DNA of 64,000 nt from Mariniphaga sp. GTDB lineage: Bacteria > Bacteroidota > Bacteroidia > Bacteroidales > Prolixibacteraceae. Both the position numbers and the translations under genes were made by a program. The stretch is from contig JAHYIT010000001.1 of NCBI GenBank assembly GCA_019429205.1, forward strand, positions 1 through 64,000, in the 5' to 3' direction. Shown here piece by piece: positions 59,085-64,000 of the stretch; within the stretch, counting starts at the first letter, position 1; every line of letters starts with the position of its first letter. Under the pieces are notes generated by a model. That model did no database searches and was not told where the DNA came from. It saw nothing but the letters and a program-made list of their open reading frames with translations.

Positions 59085-59888
59085 ATGAATTACGAAGGCA
59101 ACATCCTGAAAATGCGCACTGAGCTGGCCAAACCGGTTAACTATTTTTTGCCGGTGGGCGAACAGGAAATTAAAATGAACGAACTGATTGGCAAAGAAAT
59201 AAGCCTGCACTTCACCGGGCAAATTAACTGCATTTCCTGTGGGAAAATCACCAAAACTTCGTTCAACCAGGGATTTTGCTACAATTGCCTGCAAACGGCG
59301 CCCGAATCAAGCGAATCGGTGGTGAGGCCCGAGTTGTCGAAATCGCAGTTTGGCATTGCCCGCGACATGGAGTGGGCGGAAAAGCACGACCTCATCGAAC
59401 ACATTGTTTACCTGGCTGTGGCCAGCGAACTGAAAGTGGGCGTAACGCGCCATCATCAAATCCCCACCCGGTGGATTGACCAGGGTGCCAGCTATGCCAT
59501 ACAACTGGCCAAAACACCCAACCGCCACATTGCCGGAATCATTGAAATTTTCCTGAAAAAACATTTTACCGACCGCACCAACTGGCAGGCTATGCTGAAA
59601 AACGATGGCAATTCGGATATCGATCTTCAGGAAGAAAAGAAAAATGCCCTGCAACTACTGCCTGCCGAACTGCAAAAATATTATTGCGACGATGATGAAA
59701 TCACCTCCATCGAATACCCGCTTTCAGATTTTCCGGAAAAAGTAAAAAGCATCGGATTCGACAAAATGCCTGATATTGAAGGTATTTTAAAAGGGATTAA
59801 GGGGCAATACCTTGTTTTTGAAAACAATACAGTACTGAATATCAGAAAACACAACGGGTATTTTATTCAAATTTCTTTCAATCATTAA
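59085..59888 (+). CDS. DUF2797 protein
   Basis: A 267-aa protein recognised as DUF2797: a CX2C...CX2C zinc-binding N-terminus (CISCGKITKTSFNQGFCYNC) and the IVYLAVASELKVGVTR...RWIDQGA region, which resembles a GIY-YIG-like core. No catalytic activity is established for the family. It follows the AAA ATPase gene by 12 bp and is perhaps co-transcribed. Confidence 0.8.
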   Translation: MNYEGNILKMRTELAKPVNYFLPVGEQEIKMNELIGKEISLHFTGQINCISCGKITKTSFNQGFCYNCLQTAPESSESVVRPELSKSQFGIARDMEWAEKHDLIEHIVYLAVASELKVGVTRHHQIPTRWIDQGASYAIQLAKTPNRHIAGIIEIFLKKHFTDRTNWQAMLKNDGNSDIDLQEEKKNALQLLPAELQKYYCDDDEITSIEYPLSDFPEKVKSIGFDKMPDIEGILKGIKGQYLVFENNTVLNIRKHNGYFIQISFNH

Positions 59889-60000
59889 AATTATCAGCAA
59901 CTTGACTTTTCTCTTACTTCCCAAAAAGAAAAATTGCTTTATTTGCTTACAAAATAAAATTTGAAGGTTTTCTTCGAAAAACCATGTAAAGAATCGAAAA

Positions 60001-61017
60001 ATGGAAAATTTGGACTGGCAAAATTTAGGGTTCGGGTACCGCGATACAGACTATAATATTCGTTGCTACTACCGTAACGGACAATGGGGCGAGTTGGAAA
60101 TCAACTCATCGAACCAGATTAATATTCACATGGCAGCTACCTCGCTGCATTACGGACAGGAGGCGTTTGAAGGACTGAAAGCCTTTAAAGGAAAAGACGG
60201 TAAAGTGCGTATTTTCAGAATGGATGAAAATGCCAAACGCATGCAAAGTTCCTGCGACGGCATTTTAATGGCCAAATTGCCTGTGGAAAAATTTATGGAA
60301 GCTGTGCGCCTGACTGTAAAAATGAACGAACGTTTTGTTCCACCTTACGAAAGCGGCGCGGCATTGTATATCCGTCCGTTGCTGATTGGAACCGGTCCTG
60401 AAATTGGAGTAAAACCCGCCACTGAATATATGTTTATGGTATTTGTAATGCCGGTTGGTCCTTATTTCCCCGAAGGGTTTAAACCCACCGATTTGGTTAT
60501 TATGCGTAAATACGACCGGGCGGCGCCACAGGGAACCGGCAAATTCAAAGTGGGCGGAAATTACGCCGCCAGTATGGGGGCGGGAAAACTTGCAAAAAGA
60601 GAAGGTTTTTCTGCTGTTTTGTACCTCGACAGCAAAGAGAAAAAATACCTCGATGAATGTGGCCCGGCCAATTTTTTCGGGATAAAAAACAATACTTATG
60701 TTACGCCGCTTTCCGATTCCATTTTGCCTTCCATTACAAATAAAAGCTTGATGGATTTGGCCGAAGAAATGGGACTGAAGGTGGAACGCCGCAAAGTTCC
60801 TTATGAAGAACTGGCCGAATTTGAGGAAGTGGGCGCCTGCGGAACTGCTGCCGTAATTTCGCCCATAAAAGGCGTTTACGATGCCGACAACGACAAGTGG
60901 TTCAAATACGGCAACCAGAAAGAAGCCGGCGAATGGTCAACCAAATTGTATAACAAACTGCGGGCTATTCAGTACGGCGACGAAGAGGATAAATACGGTT
61001 GGGTGGAAGTTTTATAA
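60001..61017 (+). CDS. ilvE: Branched-chain amino acid aminotransferase
   Basis: A 338-aa PLP enzyme of fold type IV that transfers the amino group for Leu, Ile and Val. The Schiff-base lysine is K183 in KFKVGGNYAASMGAG; LHYGQEAFEGLKAF and SNLDECGPANF-like LDECGPANFFGIK are characteristic of the larger BCAT class. No BCAA biosynthetic gene is adjacent. A GGTTTT...AAAACC hairpin lies just before the ATG, but no attenuator leader peptide was seen. Confidence 0.93.
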   Translation: MENLDWQNLGFGYRDTDYNIRCYYRNGQWGELEINSSNQINIHMAATSLHYGQEAFEGLKAFKGKDGKVRIFRMDENAKRMQSSCDGILMAKLPVEKFMEAVRLTVKMNERFVPPYESGAALYIRPLLIGTGPEIGVKPATEYMFMVFVMPVGPYFPEGFKPTDLVIMRKYDRAAPQGTGKFKVGGNYAASMGAGKLAKREGFSAVLYLDSKEKKYLDECGPANFFGIKNNTYVTPLSDSILPSITNKSLMDLAEEMGLKVERRKVPYEELAEFEEVGACGTAAVISPIKGVYDADNDKWFKYGNQKEAGEWSTKLYNKLRAIQYGDEEDKYGWVEVL

Positions 61018-61071
61018 AAGAGGCAGTCCCTCTTAATCTCCCCAAAGGGGAGAAACAGAGAAAAGAAATTC

Positions 61072-61102
61072 AAAGCTTCGGAAATTTTCCGTGGCTTTTT
61101 TA
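61072..61102 (+). terminator. Terminator after ilvE
   Basis: AAAGC-TT-CGGAA / TTCCG-TG-GCTTT forms a stem with a small internal loop, followed by a run of T. A second, weaker hairpin (CTCCCCAAAGGGGAG) lies just upstream. Confidence 0.7.
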
Positions 61103-61145
61103 ATTTCTTTCCTGTAACATCCCCGCCTCTTATTCGTCTTATGCA

Positions 61146-61655
61146 ATGAACAGTGTTCAAAAGCAGCCAATGACAGTAAACGAATACAACAAAGCAGTTA
61201 ACCTTTACTCCGACCGGCTTTTCCGGTTTGTGCTTAAAAGCATCCGGGATACTTTTGCGGCGGAGGATATTGTGCAGGACAGCTACGAAAAACTCTGGAA
61301 AAATGTGGAGAACGTGGATGGAGCCAAAGTAAAGTCGTACCTGTTTACCACTGCTTACCATACCATGATTGACCGCATCCGGAAAGAAAAAAGGTCTGCC
61401 TATTTAGAAGAACTCAACCTGCCCGAAGAAAGCCATGAAAACAATTATTCCGATTTGGGCGAAATATTGAAAGAAGCCGTGAACCGGCTGCCCGAAATTC
61501 AGCGCATGGTGCTGTTGCTGCGCGACTACGAAGGTTATTCGTACAATGAAATTGGAGAAATGGCCAATTTGAACGAATCGCAGGTAAAAGTTTACATTTA
61601 CCGGGCGAGGGTATTTTTGAAAAATTATATTGGAAAAATGGAAATGGTGGTGTAA
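61146..61655 (+). CDS. ECF-type RNA polymerase sigma factor
   Basis: A 169-aa sigma-70-family factor with region 2 (LYSDRLFRFVLKSIRDTFAAEDIVQDSYEKLWKN) and region 4 (LPEIQRMVLLLRDYEGYSYNEIGEMANLNESQVKVYIYRAR) and a short linker, the ECF layout. It precedes a single-pass membrane protein by 1 bp, its probable anti-sigma factor, and then a beta-barrel gene, a possible target. The regulated signal is unknown. Confidence 0.9.
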   Translation: MNSVQKQPMTVNEYNKAVNLYSDRLFRFVLKSIRDTFAAEDIVQDSYEKLWKNVENVDGAKVKSYLFTTAYHTMIDRIRKEKRSAYLEELNLPEESHENNYSDLGEILKEAVNRLPEIQRMVLLLRDYEGYSYNEIGEMANLNESQVKVYIYRARVFLKNYIGKMEMVV

Positions 61656-61656
61656 A

Positions 61657-62709
61657 ATGAAAATTACAAGAAATAATTACGAAGAATATTTTCTCGATTA
61701 CCTGGAAGGGAATCTGGATGAAAACCTGGTGGACGATTTTATCGATTTCCTCCGGCAAAATCCTGATTTGAAGGAAGAACTGGAAATGGCCGGTGCTGTT
61801 AAGGTGGAGTTGGAAAATATTACTTTCGAGGGCAAGGGAAAACTGTACAAGGAAAAATTCGACCTGGAACCGGAATTCAACCGGGCGGCTGTGGCCCTTT
61901 TGGAAGGAGAACTTCATGAAAACGAAAAAACTGAATTTGAAAATTATCTTTCCAAACATCCTGAAAAAAGGAAGGAAGCCGCCCTTTTTGAAAAAACCAG
62001 GCTGAAAGCAGATGAATCTATAGTTTTTCGTAAAAAAAGAAGTCTTTACCATTATTCAGCCGGAAAAACCATTTTGCTGTGGTCAACCCGAATCGCTGCA
62101 GTTTTGGTTCTTGCTTTTATGGTTTACCGGGTAGCCGATAATATTTCAACCCAAAGTAATTTGCCTGAAAACCAGGTGGCTGTTTCGGAAAAGAAAACAA
62201 ATCCGGAAAAGGCAGAACCAACCGTTATTCCCGAAAAAGCGGAAAAAAAGGAAGAACCTGTACCTATGGGTAACAAAAGGGCTGAACCGTTAAAAAAAGT
62301 AGAACCCAAAAATGAACCAGTTAAAAGCCTACGCGAAACAAACAAAGGCCGAATGAATCATGAACGCATTGCAGAAGTGAGAGTTCCGGTTGAAATTCCC
62401 GAAAAACTGTCCGGGTTGAATGTTTCTCTGTCCATCAAACAACCAGAATTAACTCTGGCTCAAATGAACATTGTTTTACCGGAAACACCTGTTGAAAATT
62501 ATGAAGAACGCCTGTTGGCCGATGTGGTCAGGGAAAAAACCGGACTTGGCAACCTTTCACTGAACAAAGTGGCCAAAGCAGGCCTGAACCTGGTTTCAAA
62601 CTTTTCGGGTGAAAAATTCAGTTTCGATACCAATGACGAAGGTCAAATTACAGAACTGAATTACGATTCGCGCTTGCTGGCTTTTTCCATTCCCACCAAA
62701 AATGATTAG
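61657..62709 (+). CDS. Putative anti-sigma factor, single-pass membrane protein
   Basis: 350 aa from the ATG at 61657 (the track start at 61630 lies inside the sigma gene). The N-terminal ~130 residues are cytoplasmic and helical (YEEYFLDYLEGNLDENLVDDFIDFLRQN resembles anti-sigma interaction helices), then one transmembrane helix (ILLWSTRIAAVLVLAFMVYRVA) and a ~210-residue periplasmic part rich in E, K and P. The 1-bp gap to the sigma gene is the main support for the role. No canonical zinc ASD motif (HxxxCxxC) is seen. Confidence 0.75.
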   Translation: MKITRNNYEEYFLDYLEGNLDENLVDDFIDFLRQNPDLKEELEMAGAVKVELENITFEGKGKLYKEKFDLEPEFNRAAVALLEGELHENEKTEFENYLSKHPEKRKEAALFEKTRLKADESIVFRKKRSLYHYSAGKTILLWSTRIAAVLVLAFMVYRVADNISTQSNLPENQVAVSEKKTNPEKAEPTVIPEKAEKKEEPVPMGNKRAEPLKKVEPKNEPVKSLRETNKGRMNHERIAEVRVPVEIPEKLSGLNVSLSIKQPELTLAQMNIVLPETPVENYEERLLADVVREKTGLGNLSLNKVAKAGLNLVSNFSGEKFSFDTNDEGQITELNYDSRLLAFSIPTKND

Positions 62710-62761
62710 TTTTTTGTAACAGGCAGCAAGACAATTAGACAAAAGTTTGCAAGAAACAATT

Positions 62762-62862
62762 TTTCCATTATTCCATTTGGCCATTTCACATTTTATCCAT
62801 TTAGCAGTTTTGCAATTTCACATTCATGCATTTTCGCATTTTATCATTTTCGCATTAAATTA
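62762..62862. repeat. Degenerate CATTT-rich low-complexity region
   Basis: The gap between the anti-sigma and barrel genes has many near-repeats of 8-12 bases built on CATTT (CCATTT, GCATTT, TCATTT, CACATTT). No ORF or hairpin is convincing. It may be replication slippage sequence or an AT-rich upstream region of the barrel promoter. Confidence 0.5.
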
Positions 62863-62929
62863 TTCCACAACCTGTAACTTTCACCTTACCCTGTCCGTCT
62901 GAGCAGCAGAACATTTAAAACAGAAAAAA

Positions 62930-63853
62930 ATGAAACGATTAATCAGTATTATTTTATGCAGCCTTCTGGCAATAAATCTTTTTGCACAAACCGATACCAC
63001 CAAAGTGGGCACGAAAAATAAAAATGTGGTTACCGTAATTGAGGATGGTAAAAGAACCCAGGTTACTGTGGGAAATGACCGGGGAGTAGAAGTTATAACC
63101 GACGACTGGGGCGATACTACCCATGTAAGAATTGGCCGCCGCACTTTCAGGGTTATTGAAAGCGAAAACGGTACTTACGTAAAAATTGACAAGGAAGAAC
63201 GGCAGAAAAACTGGACCGGTAGTTTTAATCCGCACTGGGCAGGGCTCGAATTTGGAATGAATATGTTTCACAAGTCCGATTATTCTTTGTATAACAATCT
63301 GGAAGTTCCGCAGGATTTTATGGACTTACATTACGGAAAATCAATTACTGTTAACCTGAACTTTGCCGAATGGGCTTTTAAAAACGAAGCCAACAATTTC
63401 GGTTTGGTTACCGGGTTGGGATTTAGTTTTATGGACTTTACTTTCGACCAGCCCATAACCATTGAAAAAGAAGGTGGAAGCGGGATTATTATGCCCGTTG
63501 GTCTGAATCCCGATGGCCTGAAAAAAACAAAGCTGAATGTAACTTATCTTACTGCACCGCTTATTCTTGAAGTGAAAACTCCACTCCGGGCCGGTAATTC
63601 ACGGCTTTACCTGGCTGGTGGGGTAATTGGAGGAGTGAATATAGGTTCGCATACCAAATACAAATATCGGAATGACAAGGAAAAATCACGCAGCAACTTC
63701 AACCTGAATCAGTTTAAATACGACCTGACCGGACGGATTGGATTCGGCGATTTCACCGTATTTGTGAATTACGGCATGACACCACTTTTCAAGGAAGGCC
63801 GCGGTCCCGAACTTCACCCGGTAACCTTCGGATTTTCCTTTCCGAATATTTAG
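62930..63853 (+). CDS. Outer-membrane beta-barrel protein (PorT-like), copy 2
   Basis: A 307-aa exported protein: signal (ISIILCSLLAINLFAQ), an N-terminal ~75-residue soluble part with alternating K/V-T-rich strands (VVTVIEDGKRTQVTVGNDRGVEV), then a barrel (HWAGLEFGMNMF, NNFGLVTGLGFSFMDF, RLYLAGGVIGGVNIGSHTKYKYR, GRIGFGDFTVFVNYGM). It shares the WAG-FG and SHTKxKYR segments and the GPELHPVTFG end with the 46221 protein. It follows an ECF sigma/anti-sigma pair, so it could be under that system's control. Confidence 0.75.
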   Translation: MKRLISIILCSLLAINLFAQTDTTKVGTKNKNVVTVIEDGKRTQVTVGNDRGVEVITDDWGDTTHVRIGRRTFRVIESENGTYVKIDKEERQKNWTGSFNPHWAGLEFGMNMFHKSDYSLYNNLEVPQDFMDLHYGKSITVNLNFAEWAFKNEANNFGLVTGLGFSFMDFTFDQPITIEKEGGSGIIMPVGLNPDGLKKTKLNVTYLTAPLILEVKTPLRAGNSRLYLAGGVIGGVNIGSHTKYKYRNDKEKSRSNFNLNQFKYDLTGRIGFGDFTVFVNYGMTPLFKEGRGPELHPVTFGFSFPNI

Positions 63854-63883
63854 GAGCTATTTTAAAATATTTCAGCTACTTTT

Positions 63884-63925
63884 AATGCTCAAAAACCAGT
63901 GTATGGAGTTTTTGAGCATTTTCCC
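63884..63925 (+). terminator. Long perfect hairpin downstream of the barrel gene
   Basis: AATGCTCAAAAAC and GTTTTTGAGCATT pair over 13 bp around an 11-base loop, then TTTTCCC. It probably ends the barrel transcript. The ATG at 63903 lies in its loop, so it could also hide a start codon. Confidence 0.6.
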
Positions 63926-64000
63926 TTTTGTAAGCTTTCTTTTTCTGGTAACTTCTCTGATTGCCAGGATTATTTACCTGCGAAAAAAAGGAATCAGTGT
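63903..64000 (+). CDS. Start of an unrecognised membrane protein (3' end outside window)
   Basis: An open frame from the ATG at 63903 runs to the window end: MEFLSIFPFVSFLFLVTSLIARIIYLRKKGIS, one hydrophobic helix followed by a basic stretch, the style of a polytopic membrane protein N-terminus such as an isoprenylcysteine-methyltransferase-like protein. It is too short to classify. The start is provisional because it lies in the hairpin loop; a later start is possible. Confidence 0.4.
   Translation, partial: MEFLSIFPFVSFLFLVTSLIARIIYLRKKGIS

Noticed and set aside
59888-60000. Branched-chain amino acid attenuator before ilvE
   Set aside because: Only a short GGTTTT/AAAACC hairpin is present, with no Leu/Ile/Val-rich leader ORF and no T run.
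1-64000. tRNA, rRNA, riboswitch or origin sequences
   Set aside because: Nothing with a cloverleaf, conserved riboswitch core, rRNA segment or DnaA-box cluster was recognised by eye; a dedicated RNA search could still find a small RNA.

Overview
The window looks like a chromosomal segment of a Bacteroidota bacterium, probably Bacteroidia of the Marinilabiliales/Prolixibacteraceae type (family placement is inference). The signs are two secreted proteins with type IX secretion sorting tails, Bacteroidota-restricted families (DUF4292, DUF4271, a DAHP synthase/chorismate mutase fusion), lipoprotein GH2 and GH32 enzymes, and repeated TAnnTTTG (-7) promoter elements instead of E. coli-like -10 boxes. 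No rRNA, tRNA, CRISPR array or replication origin was seen.

Layout. 1-7.7 kb: end of a flippase, rpiB, an Rrf2 regulator, a VanZ-like protein, hemW, dut, then an envelope operon (TPR lipoprotein, DUF4292 lipoprotein, EnvC-like factor). 7.5-8.0 kb: a toxin-antitoxin pair whose toxin is cut off at the envC stop. 8.1-12.7 kb: methyltransferase, Crp/Fnr regulator, OsmC, YceI, semialdehyde dehydrogenase. 13.1-15.5 kb: GH2 beta-galactosidase-like lipoprotein. 15.5-19.0 kb: a REP-type repeat island built on 103-bp units around a RAYT transposase that carries the same hairpins inside its own reading frame, followed by an HNH nuclease / methyltransferase-HIT gene pair. 19-31 kb: gltX, U32 peptidase, a membrane acyltransferase, an acyl-CoA synthetase, DUF4271-hemD-rnpA, and a tyrA-aroG/CM operon. 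31-36 kb: two paralogous secreted metalloproteases. 36.6-44.2 kb: two-component signalling genes with an M28 peptidase relic. 44.3-51.8 kb: DEAD helicase, a beta-barrel protein, creatininase-family hydrolase, peptidase E, AspT-type transporter, GH32. 51.9-56.8 kb: a restriction-modification island bounded by a broken DUF1016 nuclease gene and a truncated PIN toxin gene. 57-64 kb: a four-cysteine protein, an AAA ATPase, DUF2797, ilvE, an ECF sigma/anti-sigma pair and a beta-barrel protein.

The strongest discoveries are (1) a ribosome-mediated attenuator upstream of tyrA-aroG/CM: a 24-codon leader ORF with seven consecutive aromatic codons, a pause hairpin, an antiterminator and a terminator that compete by pairing; (2) the RAYT gene with its presumed cognate REP hairpins inserted in frame; and (3) the HNH + methyltransferase-HIT pair, a candidate defence or nucleic-acid modification system. 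Decay is a recurring theme: two toxin genes truncated with their antitoxins intact, a TIM-barrel gene with an internal deletion, an M28 fragment and a DUF1016 gene with a nonsense codon plus a frameshift.
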